A DNA stretch of 64,000 nt from Scleromatobacter sp039920745 (GTDB lineage Bacteria > Pseudomonadota > Gammaproteobacteria > Burkholderiales > Burkholderiaceae_C). This document shows positions 47,407 through 56,371 of this stretch, one piece after another; position 1 is the first letter of the stretch, and each line of letters opens with the position of its first letter. The DNA is taken from NCBI GenBank assembly GCA_039920745.1, contig JBDSDD010000055.1, positions 31,422 through 95,421 of the forward strand, read 5' to 3'. A program made the position numbers and the translations under genes. The notes under the pieces are model-generated. The model was not told the DNA's origin. It was given only the letters and a program-made list of their open reading frames with translations, and searched no databases.

Positions 47407-48285
47407 ATGGACACCAGTACGACCCCGACGCCCGATCCGTTCATCGCCCTGATGACCTGGATCGAGCAGCAACTCGACGAGCCGCTGACGCTCGAGCGCG
47501 TCGCGGCGCGAGCTGGCCTGTCGCCATATCACTTTTCGCGGCTGTTCACCGCGCGCATCGGCCACAGCGTGATGGTCCACGTGCGCGGGCGCCGTCTCGT
47601 GCGCGGCGCGCGACGGCTCTGCGACGAACCCGACCTGAAGCTCGTCGACCTCGCGTTCGACTGCGGCTTCGAATCCCAGGAGGCGTTCACGCGCGCGTTC
47701 AAGCGCGTGTTCGGCGTCTCGCCCGGGCGATTCCGAACCGGATTCGCCGTCGAACCCATCGAAGGACAGTTCCCCATGAATGCACCCGACGCCTTGACCA
47801 CGCCCGTCATCCAAATGCCCGAGCTCGTGACGTTGCCGGCCTTTCGCGTGGCGGGGCCCGCACGACTCTTCGACGAGACCACCAAGGACGAGATCCCGCA
47901 GCTGTGGTCGGCGCTGATCGGCGCGCTACCGTTCGCAGGCCAGACGCCCAGCTGGGCGACCTATGGCGTGGTGTCCGGCGTGGACAAGGGGGAGGGGTGC
48001 TTCCGGTACATGGCGGGTGTCGGCGTCTCGCTGGACTGCGTGCCGCCCGCCGCCTTCTCGACCATCGAGATCCCGGCGGCGACCTACGCGGTCTACCGCA
48101 TCACGTTGAACGGCTCGGCGCTGCATCCGCAGGTCAAGGAGGCCATGGCGCAGATCTGGAGCGAGCTGATCCCGGCGTCAACGCTCAAGGTGGTCGAAGG
48201 CCCGGATTTCGAGCTCTACGATGGCCGCTTCGACCCGCAGAAGGCCGGATCGGTCATCGACTTCCACGTCCCCGTGCAAGCTTGA
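47407..48285 (+). CDS. AraC-family regulator with GyrI-like effector domain
   Basis: A protein of 292 residues. The AraC DNA-binding domain is N-terminal (about 10-110: LTLERVAARAGLSPYHFSRLF ... VDLAFDCGFESQEAFTRAFKRVFGVSPGRFR), followed by a GyrI-like/small-molecule-binding domain (about 130-292, ending FELYDGRFDP). This Rob/BmrR-like layout usually senses drugs or hydrophobic ligands. No adjacent target gene is evident. It is convergent with the next gene with 15 bases between. Confidence 0.85.
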   Translation: MDTSTTPTPDPFIALMTWIEQQLDEPLTLERVAARAGLSPYHFSRLFTARIGHSVMVHVRGRRLVRGARRLCDEPDLKLVDLAFDCGFESQEAFTRAFKRVFGVSPGRFRTGFAVEPIEGQFPMNAPDALTTPVIQMPELVTLPAFRVAGPARLFDETTKDEIPQLWSALIGALPFAGQTPSWATYGVVSGVDKGEGCFRYMAGVGVSLDCVPPAAFSTIEIPAATYAVYRITLNGSALHPQVKEAMAQIWSELIPASTLKVVEGPDFELYDGRFDPQKAGSVIDFHVPVQA

Positions 48286-48300
48286 CCGATCCGCGTCCGG

Positions 48301-48795
48301 TCAGTTGTTGGGCTTGGGCGGCAACGTCGCCGGGCCAGCGGCCGTCGCCGGCATCGTTTCGGTATGGACGTCCGCCGTGCCTGGCGTGCCCGGCACGACG
48401 GTGATCGTCTCCTTCAGGTCGCCGCCGGCGGCCACGCTGCCCGAGGTGGTCGTGTCCATGCCTGCGGCGCGCTTGAGGCAGGCCTTCTTGTCGTCGCCCG
48501 ACAGCGGCTCGCAGCGCTTGCGCTCGTTGGCGGCCAGTTCCTCGGCACTCGCCGTCTTCAGGTCATGGGCGCGCGAGGCCTGCAGCGCCGCGCCGGCTTC
48601 CTTCAGGCAGGTCGCTTGGTTCTCTGCCGTCTTGCCGGCCATGCAATTCGCGCGATCCTGCTGGTAGCGAGTCTCCGCGGGGGTGGGCGTGGGCGTCGCG
48701 GCCGTGGCCGTGATCGCGCCGACGGAGAACGTGGAGAAGACGGCCGCCACCGTGATGGCGATGCCCAGCAGCTCGGGGGTCTTGTTGAATTTCAT
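48301..48795 (-). CDS. Small exported protein with paired cysteines
   Basis: A protein of 164 residues from ATG 48795, with GAGGAG upstream. The signal peptide ends near ATATAA. The mature part has two similar cysteine pairs (RANCMAGKTAENQATCLKEA and KRCEPLSGDDKKACLKRAAG) and a Gly/Thr/Pro-rich tail (GSVAAGGDLKET). Similar short proteins with this C-x(10)-C pattern occur in Burkholderiales; none has a known function to my knowledge. Disulfides in the periplasm are likely. Confidence 0.7.
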   Translation of the reverse strand: MKFNKTPELLGIAITVAAVFSTFSVGAITATAATPTPTPAETRYQQDRANCMAGKTAENQATCLKEAGAALQASRAHDLKTASAEELAANERKRCEPLSGDDKKACLKRAAGMDTTTSGSVAAGGDLKETITVVPGTPGTADVHTETMPATAAGPATLPPKPNN

Positions 48796-49231
48796 GTCGG
48801 GCTCCTCGTTGGATTCCTCGACGGGGCATTCGGCGTGCCCGGCATGGCGATGCTGTGGGGGCTCATTCGAGCCTGAGTTCGAGCGCCTGAACGATCGAGA
48901 ATTTGCAGAAAACCGCGCTTCGAATTCCGACGCCTGGCTCATTGAACCTTCGATTTTCAGCCTGCCGCGCACTACCAGCAGCGGACGCCGGCGTCCAACC
49001 GGAGTTCGAGGCGCCCTCGACATCGGGGGTCGCGTCGTGGCGGATTGCTGTCGCTCACGCTGGGCCTGCGATCGGTTGGAGGCGGGCCAAACCGGCCTTC
49101 TGATTTCATCCAGTGAGCGCCTCGAAGCGATCATTGCCGCAGTTGTCTACGACGCGCCTCATCCACGCCAACGAGCTGGATGGCCGGGTCGGCCGTGATC
49201 CGATGGCAAAGCTTTACGGCGTTTGCGGAAG
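48796..49231. other. Intergenic spacer, nothing recognised
   Basis: Between the minus-strand small exported protein and the minus-strand diguanylate cyclase. No open frame has protein-like composition. From about 48880 the base composition drops towards that of the cyclase gene. No repeat or attachment-site-like structure was seen at the change. Confidence 0.45.
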
Positions 49232-51715
49232 TCAGGTCGCCGCAGCCGCGGAGTGCCGCACCACAGCATTTTTCCCGGCGCGCTTTGCCGCGTACATCGC
49301 CCCATCTGCACCGCGGATCAGTCCCGCCGCGTCCACGGCACAGTCTTGTTCTGGGTCGTGGACTATCAGGCCGACACTGGCGGATATGTGCAACACGTTC
49401 GAGCTGATAGTGAACGGCGCGCGCATGGCCTGCAGCAGCTTGGCTGCGAGCCGATCCGAGTCCGCAGTTGGGCTTTTGAGCTCTTCGAGAACGATGGTGA
49501 ATTCGTCCCCCGCCAGCCTCGCGACGGTGTCGACCGCTCGAACCGAGGCAGTGAGCCGACGTGCGACTTCCTTCAATAGTTCGTCGCCTGCCGCATGACC
49601 GAGCGTGTCGTTCACCGCCTTGAACCCGTCCAGATCGATGAACATCAGAGCGATTGCCTGCTTCGAGCGAGAAGCCCGCAACAGTGCGGTACTGAGACGG
49701 TCCAGGAAGAATGCGCGGTTCGGCAGGCCGGTGAGACTATCGTACTCAGCCATTCGGGAGAGCTTTTCCTCGAACTGCTTTCGAAGAGTAATGTCGCGAA
49801 TGACCCCGACGAAAAGTTGGCCATCCGATGATGGGATGGCATTGACTGTCAGTTCCATCGGGAATTCAGAACCATCCAGGCGCAAAGCGGGAAGTTGCAC
49901 GTCTCGACGACCGATGACTTGCGGTGCGCCACCCGCCAGCATATTGGCCATTCCGGCACGGTGTGCAGACCGCATCCCTGCAGGCATCAATGCTGATACG
50001 TTCAATGCGAGTAGTTCGCCCGGGGCGTAGCCGAATATCTGGTGAGCAGCCGCGTTGGCAGATCGGATATCGCCACGCTCGTCGATTGTGAGAATTCCAT
50101 CTCCGACTGCATCCACCACGGTTTGCATATGGGTGACTGCTTGCGATGCGACAAGCTCGGAGCGGTTCATACGTCTCAAGAGAGGGTTCAGCTGAGAGTA
50201 CATTGCGATCGCGCCCAAGAGCGCGATGGCGAGGATGATCGGCGCACCCACGGCGAGGGACGAGCGTATGGGCGCATAGGCTTCAGTCGTATCCTGCTTC
50301 GCCACGAAGCCGATGCCTGGCGCCAGCGTCCCGTACGCGGCGATGACGTTGCGCCCGCGGTAGTCGACCGCGTACGAAATACCCGATTCACCCGCGAGCG
50401 CGCGCTGCATCGGCAGGGGCTGAGCAGGTGCTGCGCGCGTGCCGACCAGGAACGGCGCCGGGTGCGACACATTCGGGACGCAGATGAGCTGTCTGGCATC
50501 TTGCTGGATGCACGCCACGACCTCTGCGCTGGGGCCAAGGCCGCCTGGGTTGAAGAGCAGACGACCCAATTCCGGAATCGCTTGATCCACTTCGACAGCA
50601 TGAATTGGATTGCCTGCTTGCCGGGCGATGTCGATGCGGGTACGCAGCACCAAGCCTTGGTCCCAGACCAGGGCGCTTGCGTCGGATGGCTGAAGTGCGG
50701 CATCGACGACGGGGTGATCGGTGAAATGGCCGAAGCGTGACAGTACCGTACCGCCACTGTCCGTAAAAGCGACGCCTCGATACCCCATTGCCATCAGCTT
50801 TTGCGCTGACCGACCGAGTTTTCCCGCGTCCAGGGTCGATTCGACAGGGGAATCACGCAACGGGAGCCCGGCCACTTGAACTGATCCATTCGCATTCGCC
50901 CGTACCTGCGCAGCGAAGGTCTGCAGCCACGGCCCTCGGGCAGTGGTAATCGTCGACAGCTGGGCCTCAATGGAGTGCTCAAGGCTATGCTGCAGGAGCA
51001 CGAACCCGCTGAGCCCTGCAGTGACGGTCACGATGAAGAGAATCGCAGCGCTCAGCACGCGGATCTTTGTGCCCTCGCGAACGAAGACTCCGCCGGTGTA
51101 CCACCCCGAATTCGACCAGTAGGCCCACAGCCCGGTCGCTGCGAGCAGCATTCCAACTGCGGTATGAATAGCCATCCGCGCAGATCGAGCCCAACCAAAT
51201 AGGAGGTCGGGCGCCAGCAGGTAGCCGACCAGTCCGGTGAGGCCGATTGCCATCACTCCGAAGGTCAGTGCGATGGTCACGAGAGCGTGCGATGTTCGCG
51301 TGATCCGATCGGTCAACAGGAGGGTCGAACCGATCAACAGGAAGCCGAGCGCGGTATTCGGAGCCATCCGACCTGGGCGAATGTTCCCATAGTCGAACCA
51401 AGTGTGAAGCCCGGGAAAGTCCACGCCTAGACTGTGATCGAGAGCGAGCTCGAGCAAGGTTGTGCTGCTCAGGATTACCAGGCCGACGGCAATCAGAAGC
51501 CTGACTCGCCGAGGCCCCGGCGCCTGCCAGCCGACGAGGGCGACACCGGTCGCCACAAATGAAAGACCGGTGTTGAAGACCATCGGCAACAGCCCGACAA
51601 ACCACTGAGTCAGCGCCGGCCTGTGAAACAGCCATCCAGAGACTGTGACAAGTCCCAACACGATGAGGGCCAGGCCGATCCATCGCTCGGCCTGGCTAAC
51701 TGGGTGCGATTTCAT
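49232..51715 (-). CDS. Multi-pass membrane PAS-GGDEF diguanylate cyclase
   Basis: A protein of 827 residues. About seven hydrophobic helices fill residues 10-235 (a MASE-like sensor). A periplasmic domain lies at about 240-475, then a further helix (GAPIILAIALLGAIAMY). A PAS domain covers about 505-630, and the GGDEF domain the rest. The active-site loop is AGDEF at 735-739 (Ala for the first Gly, a variant known to be active in some cyclases). An inhibitory-site RxxD (R726-D729) lies exactly five residues before it, so product inhibition by c-di-GMP is expected. Its G+C is visibly lower than its neighbours (30 of 60 in 49741-49800), suggesting acquisition. Confidence 0.88.
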   Translation of the reverse strand: MKSHPVSQAERWIGLALIVLGLVTVSGWLFHRPALTQWFVGLLPMVFNTGLSFVATGVALVGWQAPGPRRVRLLIAVGLVILSSTTLLELALDHSLGVDFPGLHTWFDYGNIRPGRMAPNTALGFLLIGSTLLLTDRITRTSHALVTIALTFGVMAIGLTGLVGYLLAPDLLFGWARSARMAIHTAVGMLLAATGLWAYWSNSGWYTGGVFVREGTKIRVLSAAILFIVTVTAGLSGFVLLQHSLEHSIEAQLSTITTARGPWLQTFAAQVRANANGSVQVAGLPLRDSPVESTLDAGKLGRSAQKLMAMGYRGVAFTDSGGTVLSRFGHFTDHPVVDAALQPSDASALVWDQGLVLRTRIDIARQAGNPIHAVEVDQAIPELGRLLFNPGGLGPSAEVVACIQQDARQLICVPNVSHPAPFLVGTRAAPAQPLPMQRALAGESGISYAVDYRGRNVIAAYGTLAPGIGFVAKQDTTEAYAPIRSSLAVGAPIILAIALLGAIAMYSQLNPLLRRMNRSELVASQAVTHMQTVVDAVGDGILTIDERGDIRSANAAAHQIFGYAPGELLALNVSALMPAGMRSAHRAGMANMLAGGAPQVIGRRDVQLPALRLDGSEFPMELTVNAIPSSDGQLFVGVIRDITLRKQFEEKLSRMAEYDSLTGLPNRAFFLDRLSTALLRASRSKQAIALMFIDLDGFKAVNDTLGHAAGDELLKEVARRLTASVRAVDTVARLAGDEFTIVLEELKSPTADSDRLAAKLLQAMRAPFTISSNVLHISASVGLIVHDPEQDCAVDAAGLIRGADGAMYAAKRAGKNAVVRHSAAAAT

Positions 51716-51799
51716 GCGTCCGAGTGCTTAGATGCTCCGACGATATCTTGGCGCACGCCGGCGTTTGGCAAACGGCAGAAATGCGTGCAATAGGAGGCG

Positions 51800-51826
51800 C
51801 AAATCGATCGCACCGGCGTCGATTTG
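51800..51826. promoter_or_regulatory. Inverted repeat upstream of the diguanylate cyclase
   Basis: CAAATCGA, 11 bases, TCGATTTG: a perfect 8-base inverted repeat in the 382-base spacer 51716-52097. It is 85 bases before the cyclase start and about 270 bases before the divergent FAD oxidoreductase. It could be an operator for a dimeric regulator. The rest of this spacer shows no gene. Confidence 0.45.
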
Positions 51827-52097
51827 TGTCGACCTCGGCTGCCTGGTCGACGGTGACAATCTGCAGGCCAGCACACCCGCGAAGCGCGCGGCCGCGCTCA
51901 CGGACGTGGTGCGCTGCCTGGCCTGCGTGGCGTGGCGCGGACTAGCTGCGGTCGGGGCGGTGGTCAGTCGGCATGAGCCGCCGATTGCAACGACGCTTCG
52001 TCAGGCATAGCATGTAACGCCGCGTCACGTCGCTGCGCAGCGGGCCGTCGCACGCGCGCGCCAACCGTGGCCCTACAACACAACGAACAGGTGTCCA

Positions 52098-53501
52098 ATG
52101 CCGCAGGTCGACCGTGTGATCGTGGCGGGGGCCGGAATGGCCGGCATGGCGGCGGGGCTGATGGTCGCGCGCGCTGGGCGCCGCGTGCTCCTGGTCGAAC
52201 GCGACGTGGACGTGCCCGATGGCCGCGCCGACCAGGCGCTCGTGGCCCGCCGCGCCGGCGTGCCGCAATTCAACCAGCCGCATGCCTTCCTGCCGCGCGG
52301 ATTCGCAATCTTGCGCGACCGCTTGCCCGACGTCCTGGCCTGCCTCAGAGGCTTGGGCGCGATCGAGGTCGACATCGCCCCGACCGCGGGCGAGCCGGAT
52401 CGCGGCGACGAGGACATGATCTTCCTGGGCGTGCGACGCCCGATGATCGAATGGGCGCTGCGCCGTGCGGTGCGGGCCGAACCGGGCATCGAACTGCATT
52501 TCGCGCGCATCGACGGGCTGCTCATCGAACCCGGAGCACCGCCGACTGTGCACGGATTCTCGGCTGCCGGCCAGGCGCTGGAAGGCACGCTGGTCATCGA
52601 TGCGATGGGACGCATGTCGCCGACGCGGCGCTGGCTGGCCGAGCACGGCGTCGAGGTAGCCACCGAGGCCAGCGACGTCGGCATCGTCTACTACAGCCGC
52701 TACTACCGCCTGCGCGACGGTGTGACGATGCCGGCGTCGCCCAGCCCATTCGGTCCGCGCGCCGACTTGGGTTTTGCCAGTGCGGCCACGTTCCTGGGTG
52801 ACAACCAGACCTATGCCATCGTCGTGATGGTGCCCGCGTGGGACAGTGAACTGAAGGTCGTGCGAAACGCCGGGGTGTTCGAAGCATTCTGTCGGGCGAC
52901 ACCCGCCCTGGCGCCACTGGTCGACGAGCAACGCGCGCAGGCCCTGACCGAAGTCTTGCCCATGGGGGCACTGCAGACGGTGTGGAATGGCTTCGACCGC
53001 GAGCCGGTACGCCGCCTGATCGCGGTGGGCGACAGCCTGTGCCATACGGACCCCAGCTTCGCCTTGGGCATCTGCAACGCGCTGATCCAGGGCGCCGCGT
53101 TGGCCGACCTCACGGCCACCCACGATGACGGCCATGTCGCGCGCGCGTTCCATGCCTGCGTGAGAGACGAGCTGCGCGAGCGCTTCGCGTTTGCTCGCGA
53201 CGTGGCCGCCGCACGCGTCGACCGCATGAAAGGCCTGCCGGTGGCGCTGTCGCGCGGCGGCTGCTATCCCCTTTACGCACTGCTGGCCAGCCTGGGGACG
53301 GCGCCGCTCGATCCGCAGGTGCATCGCATGGCCTATCGACGCCACGGGTTTCTGGATCGCCTGGGGCGATTCGACAACGACGAAACGATGCAAAGCCGGG
53401 TTGAAGCGCTGTTTCCCCAGGTGCTGGCGCGCATGCGCGACGCGCCTCGAGTGGATCGTGGCGAGTTCCTGCAGATGCTGGGTGCGCGCAGCAGCGCCTG
53501 A
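52098..53501 (+). CDS. FAD-dependent oxidoreductase, halogenase/monooxygenase type
   Basis: A protein of 467 residues. The FAD-binding Rossmann motif is at the N-terminus (VIVAGAGMAGMAAGLMVARAGRRVLLVERD). The second FAD motif is RLIAVGDSLCHTDPSFALGICNALIQGAAL, as in PHBH-type monooxygenases and flavin halogenases. The tryptophan-halogenase WxWxIP motif is not visible. The substrate is unknown and no pathway genes lie alongside. Confidence 0.75.
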   Translation: MPQVDRVIVAGAGMAGMAAGLMVARAGRRVLLVERDVDVPDGRADQALVARRAGVPQFNQPHAFLPRGFAILRDRLPDVLACLRGLGAIEVDIAPTAGEPDRGDEDMIFLGVRRPMIEWALRRAVRAEPGIELHFARIDGLLIEPGAPPTVHGFSAAGQALEGTLVIDAMGRMSPTRRWLAEHGVEVATEASDVGIVYYSRYYRLRDGVTMPASPSPFGPRADLGFASAATFLGDNQTYAIVVMVPAWDSELKVVRNAGVFEAFCRATPALAPLVDEQRAQALTEVLPMGALQTVWNGFDREPVRRLIAVGDSLCHTDPSFALGICNALIQGAALADLTATHDDGHVARAFHACVRDELRERFAFARDVAAARVDRMKGLPVALSRGGCYPLYALLASLGTAPLDPQVHRMAYRRHGFLDRLGRFDNDETMQSRVEALFPQVLARMRDAPRVDRGEFLQMLGARSSA

Positions 53502-53567
53502 TCGCAAGGCAACCCGGAGCCTGTCGAGATGCTCGAAAAGCGCCCGGGCGCTGCGCGTTGGATCAGG

Positions 53568-55013
53568 CTAACGCACCGTGCCCTCGGCGACGATCTTCCA
53601 CGTCGACGCGTCGCGTGCCCAGTACTGGCGCAGCATCGTCTCGCGATGCGTGCGCGTTCCGCGCTCGTTGAAGGTGACGACCATCGTCGCCTTCTCGTCG
53701 GACCACGTCAGCACGCTGAGGTTGTCGAATGAGATCGGGTCGCGCGGGGCGACGGCCGGGGCGGCGATGACGCGGCGCTTGCCGTGCACCATGACGACGC
53801 TGGGCTGCGGTGGCTGCACCGGCGGGGCGGCGGGCGTGTCGGGCGCCACGCCGGGCTCGTAGAACGCCTGCAGCGCCAGGGGGTCGTCGCTGGCGCGCAC
53901 GCTCTGCCAGTGGTTGACGGCGTCGAGGATCTCGGCGCGGTGCTGGCGTGTCGTGGTGTCGCTGACCCAGTGGATCTTGCGCGTGATGATCACCGGCGTG
54001 TCGTGGGTCGGCACGGTTTTCATCAGCATCACGAGTTCGTCGTTGGCCAGCGTGACGCAGCCGTCAGAATCCTTGGGCGGGCGCGAGTAGGTGTTGAACG
54101 GCACGCCGTGCACATAGATGCCCGAGCCGGTGCGGCCGTGCAACTGGTCGAACAGGTTCGGGTAGTTCAGCTGCATCGCGCCGGCACCGAAGGCCTCGCC
54201 CAGCGAGCCCTGGCCGACGCGGTCGGACACGAAGTACACGCCCAGCGGCGTGCGCTGGTCGCCTTCGACGGCTTTGTCGACGCCTTGCTTGCCCACCGAT
54301 ACATAGTGGTCGCTGACGAGCCGCACGCCCTGCGGGCCGTTTTCGAACAGGTACAGCCGCGAGCGCGTGGTGTCGACGGCGATCGCGTGGTGGATCGCCT
54401 TGGGCAGCGTGATGAATTCGGCCGGCACCTGGTTGGCGGGCGGGCGTTCCTGCAGCGCGTGCAGGCGCTGCTCTGCCTCATCGCGCAGCTCGTCGATCTC
54501 GGCGCTCACCGCGGGGCTCGGCGCGCTGGCCGGGTGGGCGGCGCCGAAGCCGGCGGTGCCGCCGATGCGTGCCGACAGCAGGTCGGCGTACACGAGTTGC
54601 GCGAGGCGGAAGCTGGGCACGTCGTGCGTCAGCGCGGCGGCGGCGTCGATCGCGACGTCGGTCTGCTGCTGGCCGATCGCGCGGTAGATGCCGATCAGCC
54701 GGCTCTCGGGCGAGCCCTTGAAGGCGCCGATGAACGGCGAGTCGGCCGGCAGCGTGCGTGCGCTCGCGAGGGCGGCGAGCAGCGAGCGCGTGGGCGGCGG
54801 CGCGGCGTCGTCGGCCAGTTCGATCGTGGCGCCGACCAGCGCGCGCGTCGCCGCGCGCGTGGCGTGCAACGACGGGATGCCGTGCAGCTCGGTACTGGCC
54901 AGCAGGCCGGCACCCGCGACCACCAGGGACCCGACCGCGACTGCCGTGCGCGGCCAGCGAGGCCGTCGAGACGTCTTCGTTGACGCGAGGAGGGCGTCGT
55001 CTTCCATCGTCAT
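53568..55013 (-). CDS. L,D-transpeptidase with C-terminal NTF2-like domain
   Basis: A protein of 481 residues. ATG 55013 overlaps the upstream TPR gene stop as ATGA. One N-terminal membrane anchor (VAVGSLVVAGAGLLAST) leads to a helical region and the YkuD domain, with the catalytic signature from H302 (VHGVPFNTYSRPP) to C319 (SDSDGCVTL pattern KDSDGCV). YkuD enzymes cross-link peptidoglycan or attach proteins to it. After a Pro-rich linker, residues 355-481 form an NTF2-like domain (VNHWQSVRASDDPLALQAFYEP ... STWKIVAEG) shared in outline with the next two genes. This arrangement resembles Cds6-type L,D-transpeptidases near adhesin-secretion loci. Confidence 0.83.
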   Translation of the reverse strand: MTMEDDALLASTKTSRRPRWPRTAVAVGSLVVAGAGLLASTELHGIPSLHATRAATRALVGATIELADDAAPPPTRSLLAALASARTLPADSPFIGAFKGSPESRLIGIYRAIGQQQTDVAIDAAAALTHDVPSFRLAQLVYADLLSARIGGTAGFGAAHPASAPSPAVSAEIDELRDEAEQRLHALQERPPANQVPAEFITLPKAIHHAIAVDTTRSRLYLFENGPQGVRLVSDHYVSVGKQGVDKAVEGDQRTPLGVYFVSDRVGQGSLGEAFGAGAMQLNYPNLFDQLHGRTGSGIYVHGVPFNTYSRPPKDSDGCVTLANDELVMLMKTVPTHDTPVIITRKIHWVSDTTTRQHRAEILDAVNHWQSVRASDDPLALQAFYEPGVAPDTPAAPPVQPPQPSVVMVHGKRRVIAAPAVAPRDPISFDNLSVLTWSDEKATMVVTFNERGTRTHRETMLRQYWARDASTWKIVAEGTVR

Positions 55014-56218
55014 CCGCCGACGGACTCCTGCTTGATCAGCCACCTGCCGGACGGCGAGCGCACCAGATCGAGGGTCTTGTGTCCGGAGGTGGTCAGCGTG
55101 TCGGATTCATAGGTCTGCTTGAAGTGTGCCTGCGCCTTGTCGCCATTGACGCTTACGCGCAGGTCGGAGATCTCGACGGCGATGCGCTTGCGCGGGACGA
55201 TGCGGACCTTGCGGTCGTCTTCCCAGGCCTTGTGCGACTTGCCGCCCGTCGCATAGTCGGGCACGTAGGCACCGAGGTAGGCACCCATGTCGCGATGGCT
55301 CCAGGAGGAGGCCCAGGCGTGCACGACGGCGCTGACCTCGGCGACGGCGTCGGCCGAGGCCGGCGCGGCCGGCGCAGGCGCGGGAGCCGGCTTGGAGACG
55401 ACCACCGGGGCTGGCTTGGCGACGGGCACTGGCGCAGGCACGGAAACGGGGGGCGGCGCGGGGGGGTTGGCAGCGGCCAACGGCGCCGGGGCGGGCTTGG
55501 GAGCGACCATCGGCGTCGGCGTCGGCGCGGGCGTGGCCGTGGCCGTGGCCGTGGCGACCTGCACCGGCTTGGCTGCAGGAGTTGGCGGCGTCGCGGCGAC
55601 CCGGGCCGGCGACTGCGCGGCCACGGGCGCCTGGCCCGGATTGGCCATCAGCTCGCGCAGCAGCACCAGCTTGGGCGGCACCGTCGGATCGGACTTGTCG
55701 AGCTGCAGCGCCTTCGAGTAGGCCTGGCTTGCGAGCTGGGCGTAGACGTCGCCCAGGTTCTGGTAGGCCGTGGCGTACTGCGGATTGGTGCGGATTGCGG
55801 CCACCAGCGCGGCGCGCGCCTTGTCGTAGTCGCCCTGCGAGCCGTAGAGCACCGCCAGGTTGTTGTACGGCGCCGGCATCTCGGGATGATCCTCGACCAG
55901 CTTCTGGAACACCTGCAAGGCCTCGGCCTTGCGGTCCAGCATCGACAGCGTCACGCCGCGGCGAAAGCGCATCGCCGGATCCTTGGGATTCTTCGCGAGC
56001 GCGTCGTCGATCAGCTTCAGGGCCTGCGTGCTCTGGCCGCTCTTGATCAGGTGCTGGATCTCCAGCGCCTCGGTTGACGGGGCCGCGGCCTGGGGCGGCG
56101 TAGAGGCCGTGCCGGTCTGCGCGACGGCGGCCGCCGACAGCCCGGACACGAGCGTGAGCGCGGCGACGGCGCGGGAAAGCGCGTGCAGCGACGTCATCGA
56201 AGGGCGGGAAACACGCAT
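55010..56218 (-). CDS. Exported TPR protein with C-terminal NTF2-like domain
   Basis: A protein of 402 residues. A signal peptide ends near SAAAVAQ. At least three TPR-type helix pairs follow (residues 50-165, for example ALKLIDDALAKNPKDPAMRFRRGV and PAPYNNLAVLYGSQGDYDKARAALVAAI). A long Pro/Ala/Val linker spans about 200-290. The last 110 residues form an NTF2-like domain (VVHAWASSWSHRDMGAYLGAYVPDY ... GRWLIKQES). It overlaps the L,D-transpeptidase by four bases, so the products probably work together in the periplasm, perhaps as a scaffold for the adhesin export machinery. An alternative start is ATG 56197. Confidence 0.78.
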   Translation of the reverse strand: MRVSRPSMTSLHALSRAVAALTLVSGLSAAAVAQTGTASTPPQAAAPSTEALEIQHLIKSGQSTQALKLIDDALAKNPKDPAMRFRRGVTLSMLDRKAEALQVFQKLVEDHPEMPAPYNNLAVLYGSQGDYDKARAALVAAIRTNPQYATAYQNLGDVYAQLASQAYSKALQLDKSDPTVPPKLVLLRELMANPGQAPVAAQSPARVAATPPTPAAKPVQVATATATATPAPTPTPMVAPKPAPAPLAAANPPAPPPVSVPAPVPVAKPAPVVVSKPAPAPAPAAPASADAVAEVSAVVHAWASSWSHRDMGAYLGAYVPDYATGGKSHKAWEDDRKVRIVPRKRIAVEISDLRVSVNGDKAQAHFKQTYESDTLTTSGHKTLDLVRSPSGRWLIKQESVGG

Positions 56219-56319
56219 GGTGGCAGTTGTGGGTGTTGTTGCTGAGGTGGAATCGGACGCACGAACGACTGCGCGTGAGTCTATCGAAAAACGGGGGCCG
56301 GCTTTGTCCGCGAGTGCAT

Positions 56320-56345
56320 AAAAAAGGGGCGCATTTCGCGCCCCT
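56320..56345 (-). terminator. Rho-independent terminator after the TolC-family gene
   Basis: A stem GGGGCGC (56326-56332) pairs with GCGCCCC (56338-56344) around ATTTC. On the minus strand it is followed by six T (56320-56325). It lies 27 bases after the TolC-family stop and before the TPR gene, ending that transcript. Confidence 0.88.
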
Positions 56346-56371
56346 GATACAGCTGGAAACCTCGCGGGTTT

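Noticed and set aside
48870..52000. A genomic island carrying the diguanylate cyclase
   Set aside because: Only a composition change was seen. No integrase, tRNA, direct repeats or insertion sequence flank it, so I report a possibly acquired gene and not an island.
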